From positions 372,001-436,000 of the forward strand of contig CBDIHH010000003.1 of assembly GCA_965279095.1 (NCBI GenBank): DNA of 64,000 nucleotides, given 5' to 3'. The position numbers were made by a program, and so were the translations under genes. This DNA comes from CBDIHH01 sp965279095. Its GTDB lineage: Bacteria > Pseudomonadota > Alphaproteobacteria > Caulobacterales > Caulobacteraceae. Under the pieces are notes generated by a model that saw nothing but the letters and a program-made list of their open reading frames with translations, was not told the DNA's origin and ran no database searches. This document shows, in pieces, positions 1 through 10,928 of this stretch. Position 1 is the first letter of the stretch; every line of letters begins with the position of its first letter.

Positions 1-173
1 CGCCGCTTCAGAAGGAAGGCGAGGCGATAGTGCCCCCGCCCCAGGCCCGGGCCCTCGCCGTCCAGGGCGGCGTCGGCGGTGGACCACAGGGCCGCCTCGG
101 CCAGGAAGAACAGCTCAAGGGTGGCGTCGAGCTCTTCCTCGCGCAGGATCAGGCGGGCGTCGGCGGGCTGCAT
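1..173 (-). CDS. MarR-family transcriptional regulator (partial)
   Basis: This is the N-terminal 57 codons of a gene that runs off the left edge. The translation begins MQPADARLILREEELD and goes on through an acidic helix to GHYRLAFLLKRR, which resembles the dimerisation helix and start of the winged-helix domain of MarR-type regulators found beside ilvE in Caulobacterales. The ATG lies at 173-171. It would bind DNA as a homodimer. The ligand and targets are unknown. The family call rests on a short fragment. Confidence 0.65.
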   Translation of the reverse strand, partial: MQPADARLILREEELDATLELFFLAEAALWSTADAALDGEGPGLGRGHYRLAFLLKR

Positions 174-230
174 GGCGCGACCTTATCCCCAGGCGCAATC
201 GATAGGTATGGAATCACTACGCTCCAACCC

Positions 231-318
231 GATCGTCCCGGCGAATGCCGGGAACCAGATCCTAAGGCTCCGTCGTACTGACCTATGATCTGGGCCCCGG
301 CATTCGCCGGGTGATCGG
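231..318. repeat. Dispersed long inverted repeat, copy A
   Basis: Two nearly perfect 25-base arms, each itself a small palindrome (CCCGGC-GAAT-GCCGGG) followed by CCAGATC, face each other across a loop of about 25 bases. A related copy lies at 47529-47612. It sits between the marR-like gene and the 3' end of ilvE and may act as a transcription stop. I infer a REP or BIME-like dispersed element. Confidence 0.75.
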
Positions 319-351
319 AGATGTTGTGAGCTGTTTTCACAATCTAGAGTT

Positions 352-1446
<1,095 letters not shown>

Positions 1447-1575
1447 GGGAGGCTCTTGGGATCGCTGGAGGGCGGGCTCGGATGCGAGACGGCGGACGGG
1501 GACAGATACCCCATCCGCGCGCCAGTGACAGCCTGGCGGCGACTTTTCTCAGCCCCCCACGAGGGGGGCGGCGCC

Positions 1576-2544
<969 letters not shown>

Positions 2545-2675
2545 GGGCCTCCCCCAAGGTTTCCCGATGTCCATCTGGACCCGCGGACAACCAAAAGCCT
2601 AGCTTCCTCGCCTCACAGGGGTATCGCGCCCTCGTGGCCTGCGCCGGTCTGCGCACGGCCGCGGCGCCCCCGCCG

Positions 2676-3065
2676 TCAAAACAGCCACGTCCTTGGCCTC
2701 GGATAGGCCTCGCCCCGGAGCAGGTAATAGGCGCCCAGCAGGCACCGCACCGCGAACCAGATGTGGCCGACGGCGAAGATCAGCAGGCCCAGGAGGAAGA
2801 TCGGCACGCCGACCAGCACCAGCGACAGCACGCCCCCGGTCACCAGTATCAGGCCGCCGATGATCCACCAGCCGAGGGCCGTCCAGACGGTGCGGGCCTG
2901 GAAGACGTAGTGCGATCGCGTGCGTGGCCCGGCCTTGCCCTGGGCGCTCAGGGCCACGACCAGGCCCACCGGGATGGTCAGGAAGGTCGCCAGGCCCAGC
3001 AGATACAGGCCGTAGACGATGGCGGGCAGGACGCGGTCCTCGCCGCCGCGATCGATGAGGCTCAT
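2676..3065 (-). CDS. Small four-helix integral membrane protein
   Basis: A 129-residue hydrophobic protein with about four membrane segments: IVYGLYLLGLATFLTIPVGL, ALGWWIIGGLILVTGG, LVLVGVPIFLLGLLIFAVG, and a last one ending at GAYYLLRGEAYPRPRTW. The pattern resembles small DUF4870-like membrane proteins, but I see no decisive motif. The ATG at 3065 gives a sensible N-terminus (MSLIDRGGED). It follows the neighbouring gene on the same strand after about 70 bases. Confidence 0.7.
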   Translation of the reverse strand: MSLIDRGGEDRVLPAIVYGLYLLGLATFLTIPVGLVVALSAQGKAGPRTRSHYVFQARTVWTALGWWIIGGLILVTGGVLSLVLVGVPIFLLGLLIFAVGHIWFAVRCLLGAYYLLRGEAYPRPRTWLF

Positions 3066-3135
3066 GGCTGGCTCCTGTGAGCGCGGAGCCTTACCCCGAT
3101 GCTGCGGCCAAAGCACGGCGGCGTTGGCCGGCCGC

Positions 3136-3723
3136 TCAACCGAGGGGGGCGAGATGGTCCGGGATGGCGCGGGGATCGAAGGCGCCCGCCCCCGGTCCCG
3201 GCAGCCAGGGAACGGCGGCGAGCAGAAGGATGAGGACGAACAGCAGCCGCGCGCCGAAATCCAGGCCGATCGGCAGTTGCCGCGCCGAGACGGCCACGGT
3301 GATGAGGACGACCAGGGCGACGCCCAGGAGGGCCGCGGCGCCATAGACTCCGGCGGCGGCCGGCGCCCGCCCCCCCGACCCGAACCGCGCCGCCGGCGCC
3401 GCCTCGGCTGCCTCGGCCGCCAGCCGGCGGACGAAGGCCGAGAATTCCCGCGTGCCGTCCTGAGGCCGGCCGACCCCCGCCCAGCCCTGCGAGGGAAAGG
3501 CGACGGTGCGCCGGCCAAACCGCAGCTGGGCGATGCGCTGGTCGGGACCGTAGCGGTTGGGCTGGCGCAGCAGGCTCATGCGAGTGAGGTCGGCCAGAGG
3601 CCAGCGGGCCTGGGCGGCGCCGGTCCGCCGCACGAGGCACCTCTCCTCCAGGCTCCAGACGGCCTCGGCCTTCAGGGGGCCGGCCCTGACCCGATAGGCG
3701 CCCTCGCCGCCCGGGGCGTCCAT
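3136..3723 (-). CDS. Hypothetical membrane protein (PH-like head, two TM helices)
   Basis: A protein of 195 residues. The first 100 residues are rich in beta-type sequence with a WSLEERCLVRR segment and a ...RWPLADLTRMSLL stretch, like the PH-like heads of small membrane proteins. Two hydrophobic helices follow (AAALLGVALVVLITVAV and LLFVLILLLAAVPWLPG). The ATG at 3723 lies one base after the folB stop, so the two genes are probably translated from one message. The family is not recognised with certainty. Confidence 0.65.
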   Translation of the reverse strand: MDAPGGEGAYRVRAGPLKAEAVWSLEERCLVRRTGAAQARWPLADLTRMSLLRQPNRYGPDQRIAQLRFGRRTVAFPSQGWAGVGRPQDGTREFSAFVRRLAAEAAEAAPAARFGSGGRAPAAAGVYGAAALLGVALVVLITVAVSARQLPIGLDFGARLLFVLILLLAAVPWLPGPGAGAFDPRAIPDHLAPLG

Positions 3724-3724
3724 G

Positions 3725-4063
3725 TCAGGGACGCTCCAGGACGATCTCCACCCCGGCGGCGGCGGCGTCGGGGGCCAGGGCCTCGGGTTTCTCCACCCGG
3801 ACGTGGACGGTGCGGACGCGGGGATCAACGATGAGGGCGTGGCCCAGCTGCTCGGCGAAGGTCTCCACCAGCTTCCAGTGGCCGGCGGCCGCCAGGGCCA
3901 CGGCGCGGTCGCGGACGGTCTCGTAGTTGACGGTATCGGCGATGTGCTCGAAGCCGGCGGCGTCCAGGGCGAGGGCGACGTCGACGATCAGCGGTTGGCG
4001 GCGGCCGTGCTCATGGGCATGGACGCCGACCTCGGCCTGAACGGTCAGGCCGCGCACGAACAC
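3725..4063 (-). CDS. folB: Dihydroneopterin aldolase
   Basis: FolB cleaves 7,8-dihydroneopterin to 6-hydroxymethyl-dihydropterin and glycolaldehyde in folate synthesis, as a cytoplasmic oligomer. The 112-residue frame has the family landmarks VGVHAHEHGRRQPLIVDV, NYETVRDRA and the catalytic-lysine region VRVEKPEAL. The annotated start is a GTG. The frame stays open upstream towards the SDR stop at 4134, so a non-standard earlier start is possible. It lies between a pteridine-reductase-like SDR and a membrane protein in one same-strand run, which fits a folate context. Confidence 0.9.
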   Translation of the reverse strand: MFVRGLTVQAEVGVHAHEHGRRQPLIVDVALALDAAGFEHIADTVNYETVRDRAVALAAAGHWKLVETFAEQLGHALIVDPRVRTVHVRVEKPEALAPDAAAAGVEIVLERP

Positions 4064-4131
4064 GGTCGTCTGCCGGGTGCGGACGCCGGCGGCGGGGGGC
4101 GTGAGGAGGGGGGCGGTCAGGGGGCGGCCTT

Positions 4132-4878
4132 CTAGGGATCGACGATGTCGGGGGTGCGCCAGGCGAGGTGCTGGCCGCCGTCCACGGCGATCATCTGTCC
4201 GGTCACCGAGGGGGCGTCAATCAGATACAGGAGCGCCGCGGCGATCTCATCGGGCCCGGCGGCCCGCTGCAAGGGGACGCCGGCGACCTCGGCGGCGAAG
4301 GCCTCGGGCGTCTGGTGGATCGAGGCCAGGGTGGGGCCGGGGGCGATGGCGTTGACGCGGATGGCCGGGGCGAGGGCCTGGGCCAGGGTGCGGGTGGCGC
4401 TCCACAGGGCGGACTTGGACAGGCTGTAGCTGAAGAACTGCGGATTGGGGTGCAGCACCCGCTGGTCGATGAGGTTGACCACCAGGCCCCCCGCGGCCGG
4501 CGCCTGGGCGGCGAAGGCCTGGGCCAGGAAGATGGGCGCCCGCAGGTTGGCGGCCATGTGCGCCTCGAACAGGTCGAGGCCGAGGGCGCCGACGCGGTCG
4601 TCCTGGAACAGGGAGGCGTTGTTGACCAGCAGGGTGAGCGGGCCGAGCGCCGCGCGCGCCGCGGCGATCAGGCCCTCCAGCTGGCCGGCGTCGGCCAGGT
4701 CGGCCTGGAGGCAGACCGCCGTGCGGCCCAGGGCGCGCACCTCGGCGGCGGTCTGCTCGGCCTCGTCGGCCGAGCGGTGGTAGTGGATCGCGACGTCGTG
4801 GCCGGCCCGCGCCACGGCGAGGGCCAGGGTGCGACCGATGCGGCGTCCGGCGCCGGTGATCAGGGCCGCGCCGGTCAA
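4132..4878 (-). CDS. SDR-family pteridine reductase-like oxidoreductase
   Basis: A short-chain dehydrogenase of 248 residues with the NAD(P) motif TGAGRRIG (8-15), NNAS (86-89) and the catalytic pair Y151/K155 in YSLSK. The arginine pair in the glycine-rich loop is typical of NADPH-dependent pteridine reductases (FolM/PTR1 type). The next gene downstream is folB, so reduction of dihydropterin or dihydromonapterin is a reasonable inference. The start is a TTG ten bases after the stop of a 26-codon gene, suggesting translational coupling. Other SDR substrates cannot be excluded. Confidence 0.8.
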   Translation of the reverse strand: MTGAALITGAGRRIGRTLALAVARAGHDVAIHYHRSADEAEQTAAEVRALGRTAVCLQADLADAGQLEGLIAAARAALGPLTLLVNNASLFQDDRVGALGLDLFEAHMAANLRAPIFLAQAFAAQAPAAGGLVVNLIDQRVLHPNPQFFSYSLSKSALWSATRTLAQALAPAIRVNAIAPGPTLASIHQTPEAFAAEVAGVPLQRAAGPDEIAAALLYLIDAPSVTGQMIAVDGGQHLAWRTPDIVDP

Positions 4879-4888
4879 CGGCTCAGGC

Positions 4889-4969
4889 TCAGTCGACGCG
4901 GCCGAACTCGAAGAAGTTCAGGGCGCCGAAGCTGATGACGAAGACGGCGACGACGAGGATGGCGATCAT
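4889..4969 (-). CDS. 26-residue single-pass membrane micro-protein
   Basis: A very short frame, MIAILVVAVFVISFGALNFF then EFGRVD. One transmembrane helix fills most of it, and the tail is charged. An ATG at 4969 has GGAG about ten bases upstream, and the stop lies ten bases before the SDR start. Length, codon use and the compact hydrophobic-then-EFGRxD layout suggest a real gene, possibly a leader peptide or membrane regulator. No function is known to me. Confidence 0.55.
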   Translation of the reverse strand: MIAILVVAVFVISFGALNFFEFGRVD

Positions 4970-5103
4970 GACGGGGCTCCGCGGATGGGGCGATGGCCGC
5001 TCGTAGCGGCCCCGGCGGCGGCGCGCAAGCACCGGGCGCGCCGGGGCCTCGACGCCCGCGGGCCCGCTTGGCATGATGGGTCTTCAACGGCGGGGCCCCA
5101 GCC

Positions 5104-5643
5104 ATGCTCAACGGCGCCTTGGTCTACAAGCGGTTCGGCCAGTACGGCGCCCTGTGGCTCGGCGCCTTGATGCTGGCGCTGGGCCTGATCGGCGGCGGGC
5201 GGCTATTGACGCATGCGCCCCTGGCCCAGGTGGCCGACGCGGTGCTGCCGGTCCTGTTCCTCCTTCTGACCGCAGCCCTGGCGGCCTTCGCTATCCTTAC
5301 CCTGGCGGCGCGGGAGACGGCGGCGACCAAGGCGGTGCTGATCGTGGGCGGCGCGCTTCTGGCCCTGCCGCTGCTGTGGGCGCCGGTGCTGGGCGCGGTG
5401 GCGGCGGCGGCCATCGCCGGGGCGGCGATCGAATATTCCCGCGCCTACGCCCAGTTCCGCATCGCCGTCAGCCACCTGATCTTCCCCCTGGTGCAGGCGG
5501 CGACCGGGGGCGCGGCCCTGCGCACCGCCTGGGCCGTGTTCCAGGGGCTGGCCACGGTGGTGGGGTTCGTCTCGGCCCTAACCAACGTCTGGGGCGTCCT
5601 GCGCCGGGGACTGCAGGGGCCGTCCGCCTCGGCCCCTCAGTGA
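5104..5643 (+). CDS. Hypothetical integral membrane protein
   Basis: A 179-residue protein with about four hydrophobic helices (ALWLGALMLALGLIGGG, VLPVLFLLLTAALAAFAIL, AVLIVGGALLALPLLW and the alanine-rich GAVAAAAIAGAAI), then a tail with QAATGGAALRTAWAVFQG. It has no catalytic motif I recognise. It starts at ATG 5104 and ends 19 bases before the NUDIX gene, so the two probably share a message. Confidence 0.7.
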   Translation: MLNGALVYKRFGQYGALWLGALMLALGLIGGGRLLTHAPLAQVADAVLPVLFLLLTAALAAFAILTLAARETAATKAVLIVGGALLALPLLWAPVLGAVAAAAIAGAAIEYSRAYAQFRIAVSHLIFPLVQAATGGAALRTAWAVFQGLATVVGFVSALTNVWGVLRRGLQGPSASAPQ

Positions 5644-5662
5644 GCGCCCGGCGACGGACCCG

Positions 5663-6133
5663 ATGCGGCTGCTGATCCTCGGCGCCTGGCTTGGCCGCCC
5701 CCTCATCCAGGCCTCGGCCCGGGCCCGCCGCGGCCTCACCCTCGGGGTGCGGGGTCTGGTCACGGACGCCGAGGGGCGGGTGCTGCTGGTCGAGCACACC
5801 TATGTGGCGGGCTGGCACCTGCCCGGCGGCGGGGTCGAGCGCGGCGAGACGGCCGAGGCCGCCCTGGCCCGCGAACTGGCCGAGGAAGCCGGAATCCGCC
5901 TGACCGAACGCCCCGCCCTGGTGTCGATCCATAGCCTGGAGGCGCACTTTCCCGGTGACCATGTGCTGCTGTATCGCGCCGGGGCCTGGGAAACGTGCGC
6001 CGCCAGCGCCCAGGGCGAGATCGCGAGGGTCGCCTGGTTCGCGCCGGACGACCTGCCGGCGGGGACCACCGAGGGGACCCGCGCGCGCATCGCCGAGGCG
6101 ATTGGCGGGGCGCGTGCGGATGAGGGGTGGTGA
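5663..6133 (+). CDS. NUDIX hydrolase
   Basis: A cytoplasmic Mg-dependent hydrolase of nucleoside-diphosphate-linked compounds. Residues 56-78 carry a complete Nudix box (GX5EX7REUXEEXGU), with E62, R70, E71, E74, E75 and G77 in place. At 156 residues it is a single-domain member. The N-terminal 30 residues include a GLTLGVRGLV strand typical of the fold. The preceding membrane-protein gene is 19 bases away. The substrate cannot be told from sequence. Confidence 0.9.
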   Translation: MRLLILGAWLGRPLIQASARARRGLTLGVRGLVTDAEGRVLLVEHTYVAGWHLPGGGVERGETAEAALARELAEEAGIRLTERPALVSIHSLEAHFPGDHVLLYRAGAWETCAASAQGEIARVAWFAPDDLPAGTTEGTRARIAEAIGGARADEGW

Positions 6134-6257
6134 GCGGGTGGGGCGTTCAAACGTGCAAATCCGCGTTTCGAAAAGCCGCGAGCCCTTCCGCATGGTCTTG
6201 CGATTGACTCGCCAGCCCAAGAATGCATAATGCATTTTTTGGATGGTTGGAGGCTGT

Positions 6258-6911
6258 ATGGCAGGGCGGAAGGGAATCCTCGGAATAACGGCCCGAGATA
6301 TCCGGGAAGGCGGCATGAATGTCGACGCAGCGGTCCGCAAGGCAGCAGACGTTTTCACGTTAGGGAAGTCCGACCAGATAGCGGCAGGAGTCGCTGCGGG
6401 CCTTCACAGTCGCTCCATGGGCCAGCTGGCTAAGAACTACGCGGCCCGACTCACGGCTGAACAAGCTCGAAGCAGATATGATACTCAAAGCCGCAGCGAT
6501 GCTCAGGACGCGGGCGCCGCCGCCGCCACCGTCCTTCTTGCGGCACGCCTCGGAATTATGGGCGCTAACTGGACAGATGGCCTGTCAAATGAAGCCAAAG
6601 GGAATATTGGAGAGGCTTTTTCCCTAGCGAAGTCGTTACTGAAAGGAGATATTCCTGTAAAAATTCAGGTTAGGGTTCCATTGTCTGAAGGTTATACAGT
6701 CGCGGATCATTCCACAATTCGAGGTGTGCCCGTCGAAGCGAAGATGGGATACAGCACGGATCCAACTGGTCCTCAGCGAAGAGCAAGGAAAGAACTGGGG
6801 TCAGGGTACCGATATGATGTTTGGCGGCCACATCATGTAGGCACAATTTCCGGCTCTGGGGGCGCTGCATATGGATCCTACGGAACCAGGCGGAGCGATC
6901 GACGCAAGTAG
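6258..6911 (+). CDS. Candidate nuclease toxin (PD-(D/E)XK-like)
   Basis: A protein of 217 residues in DNA visibly poorer in GC than its surroundings. I chose the ATG at 6258 because GGAGG lies five bases before it. The C-terminal half has the order of a restriction-endonuclease-like active site: E119 in KGNIGEAF, D150 in TVADHSTIRG, then E160-x-K162 in PVEAKMG, followed by a glutamine/arginine helix (PQRRARKEL). This layout is common in bacterial toxin nucleases. The alanine-rich N-terminal region may be a delivery or linker segment. No signal peptide is visible. The gene to the right is a candidate immunity protein. The function is inferred from a motif pattern only. Confidence 0.45.
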   Translation: MAGRKGILGITARDIREGGMNVDAAVRKAADVFTLGKSDQIAAGVAAGLHSRSMGQLAKNYAARLTAEQARSRYDTQSRSDAQDAGAAAATVLLAARLGIMGANWTDGLSNEAKGNIGEAFSLAKSLLKGDIPVKIQVRVPLSEGYTVADHSTIRGVPVEAKMGYSTDPTGPQRRARKELGSGYRYDVWRPHHVGTISGSGGAAYGSYGTRRSDRRK

Positions 6912-7034
6912 CCACATCTCGATCACGCTTGTGCAGAACCACCGCCGCCATCGCACTCGAACCGCTGTGTGTTCCTCTATTGTTCCTTTTGTTCCCCAGG
7001 GTTATGATTTGGCTTTGAACTTCGGAGGGATGCG

Positions 7035-7622
7035 GTGGGCTTTTCGATATCCGTGCTGGCTGTGAGGGGCCCCACGCAGCAACAGGTACTCGCCCGATTA
7101 TCGCTCGCGCCGGCCACCCGGTCGGTTAGAGGTCACCGCAAGAAGATCTTCATCGGGTCGTCCGGAGACTGGGTGATCCTTGAGGCGAATGACTTTATGC
7201 GGTTCGGACCGGAGACGCTGGCGACCGTGTCGGCAGCCGGGGCGGAGGCGATGGCGTGGTCTATTGAAGAACACGTTATGGTCAGCCAGGCTTGGGGCTA
7301 CAGGAATGGGCGCGAAGTCTGGTCCATCGCGCACGACTGCGAGAAGTGTGAAAGGCATCTCGCCGTGACCGGCGAGCCGCCGCCCCACTGGCCAGGCGTC
7401 AGGGCCAAGATCATGGAGACGCAGGATGCCTATGACGCCGAGGTTGGCGTGACCGATGACCTCCACGTCGACGGCGTTTTCGACGCGCCGATGGACCTTG
7501 CCGAGGCCCTGACCGGCTATCGCCATGATCTTCGATTGGAGGAATGGCCGGAGGTGACGCGTGTCCGCGCCCCCGGCCGTCCAGGCCTGAGCGGTATGCT
7601 GGGCGCGTTTTTCGGGCGGTGA
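7035..7622 (+). CDS. Candidate immunity protein for the upstream nuclease
   Basis: A 195-residue soluble protein starting at GTG 7035 with GGAGGG five bases upstream. It opens with MGFSISVLAVRGPTQQQVLA, the start of a widespread family of hypothetical proteins with a WVILEAND-type strand near residue 40. The sequence is acidic and has no enzymatic motif. Its place about 120 bases after a toxin-like nuclease, same strand, in an AT-richer pocket suggests an immunity role. That is inference. It could equally be an unrelated accessory gene. Confidence 0.5.
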   Translation: MGFSISVLAVRGPTQQQVLARLSLAPATRSVRGHRKKIFIGSSGDWVILEANDFMRFGPETLATVSAAGAEAMAWSIEEHVMVSQAWGYRNGREVWSIAHDCEKCERHLAVTGEPPPHWPGVRAKIMETQDAYDAEVGVTDDLHVDGVFDAPMDLAEALTGYRHDLRLEEWPEVTRVRAPGRPGLSGMLGAFFGR

Positions 7623-7716
7623 GAGCCCTGGAAATTATGGAATTACGGGAAGACCGAAATCGCGAACGGTGGTGCGGCGATAGAAGCTCCTGTCACAATC
7701 CATCCATGAGGGACGG

Positions 7717-8330
7717 CTACCGTCCGGGCCTCCACCGGTAGTGACCTTCGGCCGCATCGAGCCACAACTGCACCAGCAGATCCTCATGCACGCCCCAACC
7801 ATGATTCTGCACGATGCGCGGCCATCGGCCACCTTCCGATACGATGGCCACATGCGGCCCCCCGTTGAGGAACGTCCTCCACGTCAGGATATCGCCGGGT
7901 GACAGAGGCCCGGGGAACCCTGCCCCCCAGGTGCGCGAACGGGCATGCCAAAGGCGCGCGCCCTGGCGATTCCAATAGGTTCCAGGTTGGGGACGCGCCG
8001 GTGATCGATGTTGCTGTCCGGGTGTTTCAATCCCCACCGTTTCGGATAGGCCGCAAAGGCGCGTGTCATGTCCTCATGGACCAATTGCTGAAGGTCTGCG
8101 CCCCAGGCGTCGCGGGCGGCGCGCACGACCACATCGGCGCAGACACCAGTCCCTAAGGCCAAATCGCCTCCCGGATAGGCCATGGTGTGATAGCGGCTGT
8201 CATAGCCCTTGGTGACCCCCACCTTGCGCCGAGCGGCGCTCACCAGATCCGATCCGCTCCACGATGACGCCCGCGTCGCGGCGGCAGGCGCACCCGCTAG
8301 AATGCCAAGCACAATGGGCCGCGTCTTCAT
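7717..8330 (-). pseudogene. DUF1287 protein, frameshifted
   Basis: The coding sequence of a DUF1287 protein is split between two reading frames. The 5' part (from ATG 8330, with a signal-peptide-like start MKTRPIVLGILAG) contains the family segments ARRKVGVTKGYDSRYHTMAY, GVCADVVVRAARDAWG and IDHRRVPNLE. Near 7975-7990 the frame is lost, and the family sequence goes on in another frame with ARLWHARSRTWGAGFPGPL, GDILTWR and GGPHVAIV to the stop at 7717. One inserted or deleted base explains it. Either the gene is dead or the assembly has an error. DUF1287 proteins are small secreted NlpC/P60-like proteins. Confidence 0.75.
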
Positions 8331-8495
8331 GGCTCTAATCGACCCCACCCGGGAAATACGGTGACGGGTCCAAATATTCCTCTTTGGTCCCGCGATGCTA
8401 TTTGCGATCGATGGCCCGGATCAACCGCAGGCCCAATCACCGCACCCTATGCGGCGATTGGGGCGTCTATTCTTCGCACCCCCGCAATCGCCCTT

Positions 8496-10928
8496 TCAGT
8501 ACCGCACCCGCACCGTCGCCCCCACCGTCCGCGGGGCGCCGAGGAAGGCGCCGTAGGTCTGGGTGTCGCGAGCGGGGTCGTAGAGGGGGGCGGGGGCGTC
8601 GCGCACGCCGGTGGAGCCCTGGAAGGGGGCGTTGAAGGCCACCTGGTAGTAGCGCTCGTCGGTGAGGTTCTGGGCCCACAGCTCGGCGCTCCAGCGGCCG
8701 CTGGCGGGGCCGACGGCGACGCGGGCGTTCAGCAGGGCGAAGGCCTTCTGCACCTTGATCGGCAACAGGTCAGAGCCGGTGTTGTAGGCGCTGGAGTATT
8801 TCGCCCCGAGGGTGGCGCGGGCCACCAGGCCGCCCGCCAGCGGGCGCTGATAGCTGGCCGAGGCGGAGGCCGACCACAGGGGCGCGAAGGACAGCCGCGC
8901 GCCGGGCAGCAGCGGCAGGCCGGGGTTGGCGGCCGATCCATAGCGGGTGCGGGCATAGACGGCGCCGCCCTGCAGGGTCAGGCCTTCCACCGGCGCCAGC
9001 CAGATCACGTCCATGTCGGCGCCGCGCACGGTCACCCGGGGGATCGAGCGGACGATGAAGGTGGTGCCTAGGAAGGTGTTCAGCTGGAAGTCGTCGAAGC
9101 GCTGGTCGAACGCCGAGGCGCTGACCAGCAGGCCGCCGCGGCTCCATTTGGCCCCGAGGTCGGCGCTGCGCACGGTCTCGGCGCCGAAGCGGGTGCTGCG
9201 GTCGGGGACCAGGTTGGTCTGGGCGCGGTCGAGGTTGAAGCCGCCGGCCTTGTAGCCCTCGGCATAGCCCGCATAGAGGCTGAGGTGATCCGCCGCCTTC
9301 CAGATCAGCCGCAGGTGGCCCGAGGTGTTGTCGTCCGACAGGCTCTGCGAGAAGGCCAGGCCGTTGAAGGCGGGGTTGGACCAGGGCAGGCACAGGGTGC
9401 CGGTGGAAGCCGCGCCCCGGGCCAGGGCGGCGGCGCAGGCGCGGCCGCCGTCGGTGTTGGAAAAGCGCGCGTCGACGGTCTTCTTGTCGGCGGTGTAGCG
9501 AAGGCCGAGATTGAGATCGAGGCGGTCGGTCAGGTGGAGCGTGTCGTCGGTGAACAGGGCCCAGGTGCGGGCGTTGTGCTCATAGACATCGCGCTCGCCC
9601 TGGCCATTGATGTAGCTGGATCCCGCCGGCAGGCCGGTCAATTCGCTAACCCGGTTGGCGTTAGCCCCCCCGGTGAGCACCAGGCCGAGGTAAGCCTCAT
9701 AGTCGGCGCCGTAGAGCAGGCTGTCGGTGCGCGTCAGGTCCTCGTCGCCATAGTAGGCGCCCACCAGCCAGTCGAGCCGCTGGTTCGATCCCGCCAGGCG
9801 CAGCTCCTGGGTGAAGGTGGTGAAGCGGCTGCCGAAGGTCCCGTCGTCGGGGCGATAGGCGATGTCAGCGGAGGTGAAGTCCCAGTCCTGGCCGATGTCG
9901 CTGTCCCAGCGGCGCCAGGCGGTGATGGCGGTCAGTCGCGCCGCGCCGAGGTCCCAGTTGAGTTCGGCGGACAGGCCGTCGTCCTTGATGTGGGCGTGGG
10001 TGTTGCGGTTCCAGTAGGTCAGGCGGTCGGCGGGATTGGCCGGATTGACCACCCCGGCGTCGGTGGCCAGGGATTTCACCCAGGCGGCGGAGGGTCCGGT
10101 GCGGATCTGCACGCCGACGCAGCAGTTCTCCTCGCGGCGGGTCCAGTCGCCGATCACCCGCAGGGTGGCTTGCGGGGTGACGGTCCACAGGGCCTGGGCG
10201 CGGATCGTGGACAGGTCCTGGTCGTCGTCGCGGGTCTCGGTGCGGGGTCCTTCGCCGGTGCGCACCTTGTAGAAACCGTCGCGCAGGCGCCGGGCGGCAT
10301 AGAGGCGGCCGGCGAGCACGTCCGCGATGATCGGCCCCGTGACCGAGCCCGCGGCGCCGCGGGCGTTGTAGTTGCCGGCGGTGAGTTCGCCCTCGGCGGC
10401 GAAGTCGAAGGCCGGGGCCTTGGTGAGGACGTTGATCACGCCGGCCGAGGTGCTCTTGCCGAACAGGGTCCCCTGCGGGCCCTTCAGCACCTCGATGCGG
10501 TCGATCTCGCCGAGATCCGACAGGGCGACGCCGTTGCGGGCGCGGTAGACGCCATCGACGACGACGCCGACCGAGGACTCCAGCCCCGGATTATCGCCCA
10601 CCGTGCCGACGCCGCGGATGCGGGCGGTGGTGTAGGTGGGGTTGGAGGTGGAGGCGACCACCAGGCCCGGGACCAGGAGGGGCAGGTCCTTGATGTCGCG
10701 GATGCCGAGGTCGCGGGCGAGATCGCCGGGGACCAGGGTCAGGGCCAGGGGCGCGTCGACCAGCCTCTGTTCGCGCTTGCTGGCGGTGACGATCAGCTGG
10801 TCCACCGGCGAGGCGGTCGCGACAGGCGTGTCGATCACGCGGTCGTCGGGGGCGGCCCTGGCCGCGGGCGCGCCCACGACGAGGGCGATGCCCAGGGACG
10901 TCGATGCCATCCAGATGAACCGGTTCAT
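8496..10928 (-). CDS. TonB-dependent outer-membrane receptor
   Basis: An 810-residue receptor that imports an unknown ligand across the outer membrane using TonB energy. The ATG at 10928 gives a signal peptide (MNRFIWMASTSLGIALVVG...AARA) that an earlier start would spoil. A TonB-box-like DQLIVTASK, then the plug (PLLVPGLVV, RIRGVG, DGVYRARNG, RIEVLKGPQGTLFGKST) precede a beta-barrel that ends in aromatic VRVRY. The CUFF-like plug and Caulobacterales origin suggest a carbohydrate or small organic ligand rather than a known siderophore, but this is open. It is transcribed alone, facing the DUF1287 pseudogene. Confidence 0.9.
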   Translation of the reverse strand: MNRFIWMASTSLGIALVVGAPAARAAPDDRVIDTPVATASPVDQLIVTASKREQRLVDAPLALTLVPGDLARDLGIRDIKDLPLLVPGLVVASTSNPTYTTARIRGVGTVGDNPGLESSVGVVVDGVYRARNGVALSDLGEIDRIEVLKGPQGTLFGKSTSAGVINVLTKAPAFDFAAEGELTAGNYNARGAAGSVTGPIIADVLAGRLYAARRLRDGFYKVRTGEGPRTETRDDDQDLSTIRAQALWTVTPQATLRVIGDWTRREENCCVGVQIRTGPSAAWVKSLATDAGVVNPANPADRLTYWNRNTHAHIKDDGLSAELNWDLGAARLTAITAWRRWDSDIGQDWDFTSADIAYRPDDGTFGSRFTTFTQELRLAGSNQRLDWLVGAYYGDEDLTRTDSLLYGADYEAYLGLVLTGGANANRVSELTGLPAGSSYINGQGERDVYEHNARTWALFTDDTLHLTDRLDLNLGLRYTADKKTVDARFSNTDGGRACAAALARGAASTGTLCLPWSNPAFNGLAFSQSLSDDNTSGHLRLIWKAADHLSLYAGYAEGYKAGGFNLDRAQTNLVPDRSTRFGAETVRSADLGAKWSRGGLLVSASAFDQRFDDFQLNTFLGTTFIVRSIPRVTVRGADMDVIWLAPVEGLTLQGGAVYARTRYGSAANPGLPLLPGARLSFAPLWSASASASYQRPLAGGLVARATLGAKYSSAYNTGSDLLPIKVQKAFALLNARVAVGPASGRWSAELWAQNLTDERYYQVAFNAPFQGSTGVRDAPAPLYDPARDTQTYGAFLGAPRTVGATVRVRY

